64,000 nucleotides of DNA from Sphingosinicella sp. (GTDB taxonomy: Bacteria > Pseudomonadota > Alphaproteobacteria > Sphingomonadales > Sphingomonadaceae), in contig NZ_JACESP010000011.1 in assembly GCF_013911755.1 (NCBI RefSeq), positions 1-64,000 on the forward strand, written 5' to 3'. The translations under genes were made by a program, and so were the position numbers. Numbering within the stretch: position 1 is the stretch's first letter; every line of letters starts with the position of its first letter. Shown here in pieces: positions 48,273-57,338 of this stretch. The notes under the pieces were generated by a model. It ran no database searches. It worked only from the letters and a program-made list of their open reading frames with translations, and was not told the DNA's origin.

Positions 48273-49845
48273 ACGGTTCTGCCGCGCACGATGTGGCCAT
48301 TCGATATTGCGCAGCCAGAAGTCCTAGAATGCCCAACGGCAGGATGGGCCACCCTTGCATGTTAAAGATGAACACGATTACCGGTGTCAAAAATGCAATT
48401 GTGATCGCGAGGCGTTCTAAAAGGCTGAGCCATCGCTGGTAGCGAGCGAGGGTCACAATCGCAGCCAATGACACCACTGTCATGTCGTAGTTAAATGCAT
48501 AGGGCAAAATCAGGAATGTGGCTGTGGCAACGATAAGCCCCAGATCTTGGTTACTTATGCGTCGCCATGCGGATATCAGAACAACAGCTATTGCGGTCAC
48601 CGCGATAGTGATTTGCAGTATACCTGCGACGGCTTCTCCGCAGATCAATCGAAAGCTGACCCAAACCGTGGGCATCATCCTTGGATAAAGATACTTGATC
48701 GGGTCTATATCCGTAATCAAATCGTTCTGGTATCCGAGCGTATCAGTAATCCATTGCCTCCAAAGCTCAAAACCAAACAGCGATCCGCTAGTAGCTACGA
48801 GCAGCAAGGTGATAACCGTAGCTGATCCGAAGGCGCGCCACTCGCCGCGAACAACAAGTACAAGGGGAATAAGAACTCCAAGATGAGGCTTGATTGTCAT
48901 CAGGCCAAAAAGCACTCCAGCACGAAGCGGGTGCTGACTCAGCCAGGCAAATCCCGCGAGCAGCATAGCCCCGATTACAAAGCCATAATGTCCCGCCCAA
49001 ATGTTGATCATGGAGGCCGGCAGGATGATGACGGACCAAAGCGGCACGGTGGTGCCGGAAACGTAAGACTTTGCCGCTGCAACGAACGCACCGCCACTTA
49101 CAATTATCCAAGTCAGCAATGCCGGCACGTACCCCATAAGCGCAAAAGGAAATATGAACAGAAGAACATGCGGAGGATAGGAAAAATTATGAATGCCAAT
49201 TCTGGGGTCGATAATCTTCCTTTGAAATTCTGCATACGACACTAGGTCGTATAAGTCTTCTAGATTTCCATTAAATAATATATTTGCGCCGGTCCAAACA
49301 TTTACAAAATCACGACCTATTAATGAATTGCTTGCCGTAACAATAATACCGTCAGCACCCATAATATCTGATGCTAGATAAATTCCCCCTCCAAAAGCGC
49401 CAAATAATATCAAGAAAATCAAAAAATAATTGTTTTTATCATTTCCTTCTGTATTATTTTCTTTATATTTTCTTCTGAATACAAATAACTTGTAAAATGA
49501 GAAATTAAACCCCATTGCAAATATCGTTGCACCCGCGAAAGCAGAAATTATAGGTACACCAGCGTAGGTAAGCGTAGAGAACACGACCGCATTGATTGCG
49601 AGGCCGCCTAGCGAGGCGAGGACGTAGCGGCGAAACTCAAGAAGAGTTGGGGCGGTCGTTATCCGAAAACTCCAACGTCGATTACCAAGCCATGTCGTAA
49701 CAATTGCCAAAGCCAAGGATGGAAATTGTGCCAGATAAGGTGTGAGACCAATCTGGGTCAGCAGTTCCAAACAGACTGTTGCAACGACAAAGGCCACGGC
49801 GCCGACGACAAGGAACATCGAAGTTTCGCGAGCGATACTTTTCAC
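48226..49845 (-). CDS. GtrA flippase domain fused to a GT-C (GT87-like) membrane glycosyltransferase
   Basis: A 539-residue polytopic protein. Residues 1-125 are a GtrA-like four-helix domain ([40 protein letters not shown], and [12 protein letters not shown]-type end). From about 140 a GT-C domain of roughly ten helices follows: an acidic luminal region [16 protein letters not shown], then [33 protein letters not shown], and repeated hydrophobic segments, resembling the GT87 family. GtrA flips polyprenyl-phosphate sugars; the GT-C part would use the sugar on the other face. The gene is AT-rich (strongest at 49240-49560). The last 15 residues are antisense to argG. It overlaps the GtrB-like gene by ATGA. 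Confidence 0.82.
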   Translation of the reverse strand: MKSIARETSMFLVVGAVAFVVATVCLELLTQIGLTPYLAQFPSLALAIVTTWLGNRRWSFRITTAPTLLEFRRYVLASLGGLAINAVVFSTLTYAGVPIISAFAGATIFAMGFNFSFYKLFVFRRKYKENNTEGNDKNNYFLIFLILFGAFGGGIYLASDIMGADGIIVTASNSLIGRDFVNVWTGANILFNGNLEDLYDLVSYAEFQRKIIDPRIGIHNFSYPPHVLLFIFPFALMGYVPALLTWIIVSGGAFVAAAKSYVSGTTVPLWSVIILPASMINIWAGHYGFVIGAMLLAGFAWLSQHPLRAGVLFGLMTIKPHLGVLIPLVLVVRGEWRAFGSATVITLLLVATSGSLFGFELWRQWITDTLGYQNDLITDIDPIKYLYPRMMPTVWVSFRLICGEAVAGILQITIAVTAIAVVLISAWRRISNQDLGLIVATATFLILPYAFNYDMTVVSLAAIVTLARYQRWLSLLERLAITIAFLTPVIVFIFNMQGWPILPLGILGLLAAQYRMATSCAAEPFSPAAPEAAGAARSA

Positions 49846-50816
49846 GGCGTGGGCAGCCCGCGCTGCATCAGGAGGAACATGCGCTTCAACTCAACGCGCG
49901 AGCGCGATACCGAGTCCAGTATGAGTCCGCAGATCGCCGACATCACGGCGATGATCATCAGTGCGGCGGCGAGGACTGCCGTGGGGATGCGCGGCACAAG
50001 GCCCGTTTGAAGGTATTCAGCAACGACCGGCAGGCCAAACACCAGCGACGCGAGCGTAAGCAGCGTGGCCAGCCCCCCGAAAAAGAATGCGGGCCGTGTT
50101 TCCTTCAGCAGCAGAAAGAATACTGACAAGATACGAAACCCGTCGCGGAAGGTGCGAAGTTTGCTCTCGGAGCCTTCCGGACGCACGCCGTAATCAGTCT
50201 CGATCTCCGCGACCGGCAGCATTAGTTGGCTTGCGTGAACCGACATTTCGGTTTCGATCTCGAAACCGCGGCTCACCGCCGGAAACGACTTCGCGAAACG
50301 GCGGCTGAACACTCGGTAGCCGGAGAAGATGTCGCTGAAATCGTCGCCGAACATCCACTGAAACACGCCGTTGAACAGGCGGTTGCCGAGTGCGTGTCCG
50401 GATCGTCCTGCGTCCTGCCGCACACCGCGCCGTGTTCCTACGACCATGTCGAGCCTGCGCTCGACGAGCGCCTGCACGAGTGTCGGCGCATCTGCCGCCG
50501 CGTACGTGCCGTCGCCGTCCGCCATCACATAGATGTCAGCGTCGACCTCGGCGAACATGCGGCGCACCACATGCCCCTTGCCCTGCCGCATTTCGCGAAT
50601 AACGATCGCGCCCGCATTCTCGGCCACGCGCGCCGTGTTATCCGAGGAGTTGTTGTCGAACACGTAGATGACCGCACCGGGAAGCGCCTCCGCAAAGCCC
50701 GCGATCACGTCCGCAATCGTCGCGGCCTCGTTGTAGCACGGCAGCACGACGGCAGTCGAAAGCCCGACGCGCGGATGCGCGGTGTCAAATTGGGAGGCGG
50801 AGGGCAGGGAAACCAT
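49842..50816 (-). CDS. GtrB-like polyprenyl-phosphate glycosyltransferase (GT2)
   Basis: A 324-residue GT2 enzyme with a cytosolic GT-A domain and two C-terminal membrane helices. AVVLPCYNEAATIADVIAGF, DNNSSDNTARVAE and the metal-binding DGDGTY are the usual GT2 motifs. GRSGHALGNRLFNGVFQWMFG and DIFSGYRVFSRRFAKSFP are the family blocks of polyprenyl-phosphate sugar transferases. Two hydrophobic segments (PAFFFGGLATLLTLASLVFG and AVLAAALMIIAVMSAICGLI) follow. Start set at 50816, with GAGGA six bases upstream. It precedes the GtrA-GT-C fusion and should charge its lipid carrier; the donor sugar is unknown. Confidence 0.88.
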   Translation of the reverse strand: MVSLPSASQFDTAHPRVGLSTAVVLPCYNEAATIADVIAGFAEALPGAVIYVFDNNSSDNTARVAENAGAIVIREMRQGKGHVVRRMFAEVDADIYVMADGDGTYAAADAPTLVQALVERRLDMVVGTRRGVRQDAGRSGHALGNRLFNGVFQWMFGDDFSDIFSGYRVFSRRFAKSFPAVSRGFEIETEMSVHASQLMLPVAEIETDYGVRPEGSESKLRTFRDGFRILSVFFLLLKETRPAFFFGGLATLLTLASLVFGLPVVAEYLQTGLVPRIPTAVLAAALMIIAVMSAICGLILDSVSRSRVELKRMFLLMQRGLPTP

Positions 50817-50941
50817 TGTCGTTCCTCGGCAGACGGAGTGATCTGATGCCGCCGAACCTAAAGCGGCGATGGCTTCCAACTGGTTAATATCGCGGCCCTT
50901 CGAAGCCGACTGTTAACCATGCTCGTCGTAGATCAGCGCGC

Positions 50942-52717
50942 ATGAATACGGATCGGACCCGCGGCTTCCTCGTGCCGCTGCTCATCATCTGGCTGCTCGC
51001 CGCGCTCGCGCTCACGATCGTGAACCGCGCGGATATCGCCGCGCTCGACCTTCCCGATACCGACGACGCGCAGCGGCTGATGCAGGTGCGCGACTGGCTC
51101 GGCGGTCAGGCGTGGGGCGATGTCGACCAGCACCGTATGAACCCGCCCGCGGGCGCGAACATGCACTGGTCGCGCCTCGTCGACCTGCCGATCGGCGCGA
51201 TCATCGTCGTCACCGAGCCCGTTTTCGGCCGCGCCGTCGCCGAGCGTATCGCCGGCACCGCCGTGCCGCTCCTTGCGCTTCTCGTCACGATGGGCGCCGC
51301 CGCGCTCGCCGCATTCCGTCTCGCCGGGCGGCAGGCGGCCATCCTCGCGGCGGTGTTCATCGCTGCAAGCGGCCAGATCTTGTCACTGTTCAAGCCGCTC
51401 AGAATCGATCACCACAACTGGCAGATCGCCTTCATGCTCTGCGCCGTCGCCGCGCTCGCCGATCCGCGCCGCCGCTTCTCGTCGGGTATCCTTGCCGGTC
51501 TCGCCACCGTCGCAGCGCTCGTCATCGGACTTGAGATGCTCCCGCACCTCGTCGTCGCCGGCGCCATCCTGGTTCTCGGCTGGTGCCGTGACCCGGCACT
51601 CGGGCGAGTGCTCGCGGGCTACGGCGTCGCACTTGCCGTGGGCGCAGCGCTTGCCTTTCCGGCGTTCGTGCCACCCGCGCGCTGGTGGTCCGCCGCGTGC
51701 GACGCCTTCTCGCCCGTCTATGCCGCGCCGCTCGTGTTCGGCGGCGCGCTTGCCGCGATCCTGCCGCAGATCGATGTGCTCACGTCACCGCTGAGGCGCG
51801 CTATCGCGGCGGCGATCGGCTTCGCGAGCGTCGGCGTCGCCGTGCTCGTCGCCTTTCCGCACTGCGCGGGCGGCCCGATGGCGATGCTCGACCCCGCGTT
51901 CCTGCCGGTCCTCGCCCGCATCAGCGAGGCGCGTTCGATCGTCAGCTACCTCGGCACCGAGCCCGAAACCGCGATCGTGTTCGGCCTCTACCCCTTCATC
52001 GGCATCGCCTGCGCGTTCGTGATGCTGCGCCGCGCGGACGCCGACAGCCGCTTCGGCTGGGCCCTCGTCTTCGGCCTCCTCGCCACCACGACATGGCTGA
52101 TGTTCCTGCAGCTCCGCGCTGCGACCGGGCCGAACGCGCTCGCCGCGATCGCCGCAGCCGCCGTCGCAGCGATGCTGCTGCCCCGCGCCCGCGCGATCCC
52201 GTCGACACTGCCGCGCCTCGGCGCAACCATGCTCGTGCTCGTCGGCCTCACCAGCGCGCTTCCCATGTTCGCCGCGCTCGCGACGAAGCGTATCGGCGGC
52301 TCCGGCAATGCCGCCCCCGCGACCGCACCTCTCCCCTCGTGCACCGCATCCGCGACACTCGCGCCGCTGAACGACGTGCCCAAGGGCATCATCGCCGACG
52401 TGTTCGACATGGGGCCTGCGATCCTCGTCCACACGCCGCACAGCGTCATCGCCGGCCCCTACCACCGCAATGCGGCCTCTATCGCCGATTCCGTCCGCCT
52501 GTGGCGTGCAGGAGACGATGAAGCGAAGGCCATCGCCGCCCGCTACAGCGCGACCTATATGCTCGGCTGTGTCGGCACGAACGACCTCGCGGCCGCGAAA
52601 AAGGAAGCCCCCGAGGGGTTGTGGGCGCGGCTTGAGGGCGGAGAGGTTCCCGCGTGGCTCGAACCCGTGCCGATGCCCAAGGGTTCGCCCCTGCGGCTCT
52701 ATCGGGTCAAAGGCTGA
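50942..52717 (+). CDS. Polytopic GT-C-like membrane protein of unknown function
   Basis: A 591-residue membrane protein with about 11-12 hydrophobic segments. After the first helix (LVPLLIIWLLAALALTIV) comes a conserved acidic and aromatic patch DLPDTDDAQRLMQVRDWLGG with QHRMNPPAGANMHWSRLVD, which has the position and flavour of the first luminal loop in GT-C transferases. The soluble C-terminal region (about 480-591) has a Cys pair (PSCTASAT, LGCVGTND). Similar proteins in relatives are often misnamed as AcrB-like. It is divergent from the GtrB-like gene with about 125 bases between starts, so a shared role in glycan building is possible. GT-C assignment is inference. Confidence 0.7.
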   Translation: MNTDRTRGFLVPLLIIWLLAALALTIVNRADIAALDLPDTDDAQRLMQVRDWLGGQAWGDVDQHRMNPPAGANMHWSRLVDLPIGAIIVVTEPVFGRAVAERIAGTAVPLLALLVTMGAAALAAFRLAGRQAAILAAVFIAASGQILSLFKPLRIDHHNWQIAFMLCAVAALADPRRRFSSGILAGLATVAALVIGLEMLPHLVVAGAILVLGWCRDPALGRVLAGYGVALAVGAALAFPAFVPPARWWSAACDAFSPVYAAPLVFGGALAAILPQIDVLTSPLRRAIAAAIGFASVGVAVLVAFPHCAGGPMAMLDPAFLPVLARISEARSIVSYLGTEPETAIVFGLYPFIGIACAFVMLRRADADSRFGWALVFGLLATTTWLMFLQLRAATGPNALAAIAAAAVAAMLLPRARAIPSTLPRLGATMLVLVGLTSALPMFAALATKRIGGSGNAAPATAPLPSCTASATLAPLNDVPKGIIADVFDMGPAILVHTPHSVIAGPYHRNAASIADSVRLWRAGDDEAKAIAARYSATYMLGCVGTNDLAAAKKEAPEGLWARLEGGEVPAWLEPVPMPKGSPLRLYRVKG

Positions 52718-53327
52718 AGCTCGCCCGGATTCCGTCGATCACATACTGCGCAGCGAGCGCGGCGAGGATGACACCGAGCAGCCGCGTGATCATCGCCTCG
52801 ATCTTCTCGCCGAGCAACCGCATCAGCGGCCCGGCGGTCAGAAGCGCGAGCAGCGTCAGCGCCAGCACGATGCCGAGTGCGGCAAGCACCACGCTGCGCT
52901 CCACCCAGCCGTTCGCCTGCGAGGTGAGCAGCATCACGCTCGCGATCGAGCCCGGCCCGGCGAGCATCGGGATCGCCATCGGGAACACCGAGACGTCCTC
53001 GATCTCCTTTGACGCCACCTCCTGCGCGCGCGAATTGCGCCGTTCGGTGCGCTTTTCGAACACCATTTCGGACGCGATCAGGAACAGGAGGATGCCGCCA
53101 GCGATGCGGAACGCATCAAGGCTGATGCCGAGCGCCGCGAGCATCCCCTTGCCGAGGAAGGCGAAGAAAAGCAGCACCGCCGCCGCCACGAGTACCGAGC
53201 GGATCGCCATCGAGCGCCGCTGCTGCGCGGAGGCGCCCGCCGTCAGCGAAGAATAGATCGGCGCACACCCCGGCGGATCGATCACCACGAACAGCGTGGC
53301 GAGCGCCGAGATGAACAGCTCCGTCAC
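52707..53327 (-). CDS. MarC family integral membrane protein
   Basis: A 206-residue protein with six membrane segments and the MarC signature [16 protein letters not shown] near the N-terminus, plus [16 protein letters not shown] in the middle. Function is unproven (the name comes from a disproved link to multiple antibiotic resistance). The GTG start overlaps the folD stop; the C-terminus overlaps the convergent membrane protein by 11 bases. Confidence 0.93.
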   Translation of the reverse strand: MTELFISALATLFVVIDPPGCAPIYSSLTAGASAQQRRSMAIRSVLVAAAVLLFFAFLGKGMLAALGISLDAFRIAGGILLFLIASEMVFEKRTERRNSRAQEVASKEIEDVSVFPMAIPMLAGPGSIASVMLLTSQANGWVERSVVLAALGIVLALTLLALLTAGPLMRLLGEKIEAMITRLLGVILAALAAQYVIDGIRASFSL

Positions 53328-54226
53328 GACAGGCCTTCGGGTGCGGGTAGCCCGGCGCGGCGATGCGCGGCGACGAGCGTGTTGCGCAGAAGCACGGCGA
53401 TCGTCATCGGCCCGACACCGCCCGGCACCGGCGTCACCGCGCTCGCGGTCTCCATGGCCTCGGCGTAGGCAACGTCGCCGACGAGCCGCGTCTTGCCCTC
53501 GCCGCGTTCCGGCGCCGCGATGCGATTGATGCCGACATCAATCACGACCGCGCCCGGCTTTAGCCAGTCGCCGCGTACCATTTCGGGGCGGCCGACGGCA
53601 GCAATCACGATATCCGCCTCGCGCACCACCGAAGGCAGCTCAGCCGTGCGGCTGTGCGCAATGGTGACGGTTGCGTTCGCCGCGAGCAGAAGCTGCGCCA
53701 TCGGCTTGCCGACGATGTTCGATCGGCCGATCACGACTGCGCGCTTCCCCGAAAGGTCGCGGCCGATCCGGTCTTCGAGCAGCATCATGCAACCGAGCGG
53801 CGTGCACGGCACGAGCCCGGGAAGCCCGGTCGCGAGCCGCCCCGCGTTCACGATGTGAAACCCGTCCACATCCTTTTCGGGGTCGATCGCCTCGATCACC
53901 GCGCTCTCGCGCATGTGCTTGGGGAGCGGCATCTGCACCAGGATGCCGTCGACGTTCTCGTCCGCGTTCAGCGTTTCGACGAGCGCGATCAGATCGGCCT
54001 CGGGCGTGTCGGCGGCCAGCCGATGCTCGAAGCTCACCATGCCGGCCTCGACTGTCGCCTTGTGCTTGGAGCCGACATAGACCTGGCTCGCCGGGTCCTC
54101 GCCGACGAGCACGACCGCGAGGCCCGGTCTGCGCCCGGTCGCCGCGAGAAACGGCGCAACCGCGGCGGACACACGTCCGCGGAGGCCATCGGCAAATGCC
54201 TTGCCGTCGATACGCTCAGCCGTCAT
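53324..54226 (-). CDS. folD: Methylenetetrahydrofolate dehydrogenase/cyclohydrolase
   Basis: Bifunctional one-carbon enzyme making 10-formyl-THF. Motifs: [19 protein letters not shown] with the catalytic Lys, [32 protein letters not shown] (NADP site) and [20 protein letters not shown]. 300 residues is typical. It lies between the yggT-like gene and marC, co-directional with both. Confidence 0.97.
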   Translation of the reverse strand: MTAERIDGKAFADGLRGRVSAAVAPFLAATGRRPGLAVVLVGEDPASQVYVGSKHKATVEAGMVSFEHRLAADTPEADLIALVETLNADENVDGILVQMPLPKHMRESAVIEAIDPEKDVDGFHIVNAGRLATGLPGLVPCTPLGCMMLLEDRIGRDLSGKRAVVIGRSNIVGKPMAQLLLAANATVTIAHSRTAELPSVVREADIVIAAVGRPEMVRGDWLKPGAVVIDVGINRIAAPERGEGKTRLVGDVAYAEAMETASAVTPVPGGVGPMTIAVLLRNTLVAAHRRAGLPAPEGLS

Positions 54227-54236
54227 TTGAAAACTT

Positions 54237-54539
54237 TCAGCCCGCCATGATGTCGAAAACCAGCGCCGGAACCAGCCGCTGGATGAGGATGAGGCCGAGT
54301 ATCAGCACCATCGGCGAAAGGTCGATACCGCCGAGATCGGGGAGCACGCGCCGGATCGGCCGCATCATCGGCTCCGTCAGCCGGTCGAGCCCGGTCAGCA
54401 GGCTGCGGACGAATTGATTACTGGTGTTGATGACGTTGAACGCCACCAGCCAGCTGATGATGACCTGCGCGATGATGATCCAGATCACGAGCTGGATGAC
54501 CATCGTGAAGATACCGAGCAGAGCTGCGACCGTATTCAT
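54237..54539 (-). CDS. YggT family membrane protein
   Basis: A 100-residue protein with two hydrophobic regions and the YggT core: [46 protein letters not shown]. The ATG at 54539 is preceded by AAGGAATGGACTCGC. The family is associated with cell envelope and osmotic tolerance but has no defined biochemical role. folD follows 10 bases later. Confidence 0.92.
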   Translation of the reverse strand: MNTVAALLGIFTMVIQLVIWIIIAQVIISWLVAFNVINTSNQFVRSLLTGLDRLTEPMMRPIRRVLPDLGGIDLSPMVLILGLILIQRLVPALVFDIMAG

Positions 54540-54577
54540 GCGAGTCCATTCCTTGGCACACCGTGCAGGCCTGTCTC

Positions 54578-55033
54578 CTAACCGCGCACCGAAACGGTGT
54601 CCACCGCGTCCTCCGCGCCGAGCCCGTTCTCGATCGCATCGATCGCGGCGAGCAACCCCGCTTTGTCGCAGCGCGCCGCGATATCCGCCTCGATCGCGAG
54701 CACGCCGGGCGCGATCTCGCCGTACAGGCGCTCGCCCTCCGCCGTCAGCGTCAGGCGCGAGGTGCGGCCGTCGCGGTCGTCGGCCTCGCGGCGCATGAGC
54801 CCGCGCGCGATGAGTGCGGAAACGGCGCGGCTCACCGTCGCTTTCTCCATCGGCGTCATCCGCACCACGTCCTGCGCGCTCCGCCCCGGCTTCTCCGCGA
54901 CCGCCGCGAGCACGCGCCACTGCGGCGAGGACAGCCCGCAGCCTTCATAGACGCGCGCGAGCCGCTGGCTCAGCCGGTCGGAGAGCACCGCGACGCGGTA
55001 GGGCAGGAACGTGTCGAGACGGATCGGAGGCAT
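54578..55033 (-). CDS. MarR family transcriptional regulator
   Basis: A 151-residue winged-helix regulator. The DNA-binding part is [38 protein letters not shown] and the wing [19 protein letters not shown]. It is divergent from hppD, and a perfect palindrome lies between the two genes, so it is the likely local repressor of homogentisate genes. Ligand is probably an aromatic acid. Start at 55033, with GGA just upstream; an upstream frame is discarded. Confidence 0.9.
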   Translation of the reverse strand: MPPIRLDTFLPYRVAVLSDRLSQRLARVYEGCGLSSPQWRVLAAVAEKPGRSAQDVVRMTPMEKATVSRAVSALIARGLMRREADDRDGRTSRLTLTAEGERLYGEIAPGVLAIEADIAARCDKAGLLAAIDAIENGLGAEDAVDTVSVRG

Positions 55034-55043
55034 ATCGTTCCAC

Positions 55044-55072
55044 TTGCAACAAGTTTCATATGAAACTAATAT
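55044..55072 (+). promoter_or_regulatory. hppD promoter containing a MarR operator
   Basis: TTGCAA (55044-55049) and TAATAT (55067-55072) are 17 bases apart, a strong sigma-70 promoter for hppD. The perfect 16-base palindrome AGTTTCATATGAAACT (55052-55067) fills the spacer, a typical MarR-type binding site that would block polymerase. Confidence 0.8.
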
Positions 55073-55113
55073 CACGGAATAACGACTCGAAGCAAATGAG
55101 GGAGAGAGCGTCA

Positions 55114-56196
55114 ATGGCCGACCTTTTCGAAAACCCGGCAGGGCTCGACGGATTCGAATTCCTGGAGTTCTCCGCGCAGGATCCCGCGCTCATTGATCGC
55201 GTGTTCCGCCAGCTCGGTTTCACCCCCATCGCGAAGCACCGCTCGAAGGATGTGACGCTGTACCGGCAGGGCCACGTCAACTTCCTGTTGAACGCCGAGC
55301 CGCGCTCGCCCGCCGCCTTCTTCGCCGAGGAACATGAAGCCGGCGCCTGCGCGATGGGCTTCCGCGTGAAGGATGCCGCGAAGGCTTACGCGCACGCCGT
55401 CGCGAACGGCGCCGAACCCATGCCGACCTCCACGGGCTGGATGGAGCTTCGCCTCCCCGCCATCAAGGGCATCGGCGGCAGCCTCATCTATCTTATCGAT
55501 CGCTACGGCGACGATGCCGACATCTACGATATCGATTTCCGCTATTTCGAAGGCGTCGACCGCCATCCCAAGGGCGCGGGGCTGGAGATCATCGATCACC
55601 TGACGCACAACGTCTATCGCGGCCGCATGAAGTTCTGGGCGGAGTTCTACGAGAAGCTCTTCAACTTCCGCGAGATCCGCTACTTCGACATCAAGGGCGA
55701 ATACACCGGCCTCACCAGCCGCGCGATGACGGCGCCGGACGGCAAAATCCGCATCCCCCTGAACGAGGAAGCCAAGCAGGGTGGCGGTCAGATCGAAGAA
55801 TTCCTGATGGCGTTCAACGGCGAAGGCATCCAGCACGTCGCGCTCTCCACGAGCGACATCTACTCCACGATCGACAGCCTGAAGGCGCTCGGCCTGCCGT
55901 TCATGACCGCGCCGCCCGAGACCTATTATGCGATGCTCGATGAGCGCCTGCCCGGCCACGGCGAGCCCGTCGACGCGATGAAGTCCCGGGGCATCCTGCT
56001 CGACGGCTCCACCGAAAACAACGACCCGCGCCTGCTGCTCCAGATCTTCTCGGGCAACGTGCTCGGCCCGGTGTTCTTCGAAATCATTCAGCGCAAGAAA
56101 GACGAAGGCTTCGGCGAGGGCAATTTCAAGGCGCTGTTCGAATCGATCGAGCGCGACCAGATCGAGCGCGGCGTGCTCGAAACCGCGGAGGCCTGA
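55114..56196 (+). CDS. hppD: 4-Hydroxyphenylpyruvate dioxygenase
   Basis: Fe(II) dioxygenase that turns 4-hydroxyphenylpyruvate into homogentisate in tyrosine breakdown. The 360-residue protein has two vicinal-oxygen-chelate halves. Iron ligands appear as H162 (IIDHLTHNV), H241 (GIQHVALST) and E323 (FFEIIQRK). The signature [13 protein letters not shown] near the end is normal. GAGGGAGAG precedes the ATG. hmgA starts three bases after its stop; the operon is probably controlled by the adjacent MarR protein. Confidence 0.97.
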   Translation: MADLFENPAGLDGFEFLEFSAQDPALIDRVFRQLGFTPIAKHRSKDVTLYRQGHVNFLLNAEPRSPAAFFAEEHEAGACAMGFRVKDAAKAYAHAVANGAEPMPTSTGWMELRLPAIKGIGGSLIYLIDRYGDDADIYDIDFRYFEGVDRHPKGAGLEIIDHLTHNVYRGRMKFWAEFYEKLFNFREIRYFDIKGEYTGLTSRAMTAPDGKIRIPLNEEAKQGGGQIEEFLMAFNGEGIQHVALSTSDIYSTIDSLKALGLPFMTAPPETYYAMLDERLPGHGEPVDAMKSRGILLDGSTENNDPRLLLQIFSGNVLGPVFFEIIQRKKDEGFGEGNFKALFESIERDQIERGVLETAEA

Positions 56197-56199
56197 GCC

Positions 56200-57327
56200 A
56201 TGAAGCGCTACCTCAATTTCCCGCTGGTGAAGGGCGAGGCGAGCCGCCAGGCGCACGCCGATCTTCCCGAAGGCACCTACGAGCGCGAGATGTCGAAGGA
56301 GGGCTTCTTCGGCCCCGCCGCCTTCTTCTATCACCGCAACCCGCCGACAGCGTGGACCGATTTCGACGGGCCGCTCGCGCCCCGCGCCTTCGATCTCACG
56401 CAGATCAACGAAGCACCGAACTCGCTCTGGTCCGCCCCGGTGGTACTCCACAACAGCGCCACCGAAATCCGCCTGTGGCGTCTCGCCGACGCCATGACGG
56501 CGCTCGATCGCAACGGCGACGGCGATCAGCTGCTGTTCGTGCACCGCGGCAGCGGCGATTTCTTCTGCGATTTCGGCCATCTCGCGATCGGTCAGGGCGA
56601 CTATGTCGTGATCCCGCGCGGCACGATGTGGCGCATCGTGCCCACCGAGCCGCTGCAGATCCTCGCCGTCGAGGCGACGAACTGCAGCTACACGCTCCCC
56701 GACAAGGGGCTGCTCGGCCCGCACGCGATCTTCGATCCGGCGGTCATGGATACGCCCGAGATCGATGAGGCCTTCCACGCGCAGCAGGGCGACACCGAAA
56801 CGCGCGTCGCTGTAAAGAAGCGCGGGCAGGTTTCGTGGATGACCTATCCGTTCAACCCGCTCGACGCGGTGGGCTGGCACGGCGAGCTTTCGGTCGCACG
56901 CCTCAACGTGCGCGACATCCGCCCGATCATGAGCCACCGCTACCATGTGCCGCCCTCGGCGCACACGACGTTCCTTGCCGACCGCTTCGTCATCTGCACC
57001 TTCGCGCCGCGCCCGTTCGAAACGGACCCGAAGGCGCTGAAGGTGCCGTTTTTCCACAACAACGACGATTACGACGAGGTGCTGTTCTACCACGACGGCG
57101 ACTTCTTCAGCCGCGACAACATCCACCCCGGCATGATGACGCTGCACCCCTGCGGCTTCACGCACGGCCCGCACCCCAAGGCGCTCACCCGGATGTTCGA
57201 GCAGCCCAAGCCGATGACCGACGAGTATGCGGTGATGATCGACACGCGCGATCCGCTCGAAATCGGCGAAGCGGCTTCCGCTGTCGAATGGACCGGTTAC
57301 AAGGATAGCTGGAAAAGCAAATCCTGA
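56200..57327 (+). CDS. hmgA: Homogentisate 1,2-dioxygenase
   Basis: Opens the homogentisate ring to maleylacetoacetate. The 375-residue protein is of the short form (E. coli-type family members from other phyla are about 430). The cupin core shows LLFVHRGSGDFFCDFGHL and the iron-binding region FHNNDDYDEVLFYHDGDFFS, HPGMMTLHPCGFTHGPHP. No N-terminal export signal. It sits between hppD and an M20 peptidase gene. Confidence 0.93.
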   Translation: MKRYLNFPLVKGEASRQAHADLPEGTYEREMSKEGFFGPAAFFYHRNPPTAWTDFDGPLAPRAFDLTQINEAPNSLWSAPVVLHNSATEIRLWRLADAMTALDRNGDGDQLLFVHRGSGDFFCDFGHLAIGQGDYVVIPRGTMWRIVPTEPLQILAVEATNCSYTLPDKGLLGPHAIFDPAVMDTPEIDEAFHAQQGDTETRVAVKKRGQVSWMTYPFNPLDAVGWHGELSVARLNVRDIRPIMSHRYHVPPSAHTTFLADRFVICTFAPRPFETDPKALKVPFFHNNDDYDEVLFYHDGDFFSRDNIHPGMMTLHPCGFTHGPHPKALTRMFEQPKPMTDEYAVMIDTRDPLEIGEAASAVEWTGYKDSWKSKS

Positions 57328-57338
57328 AGGGGGCCCAC

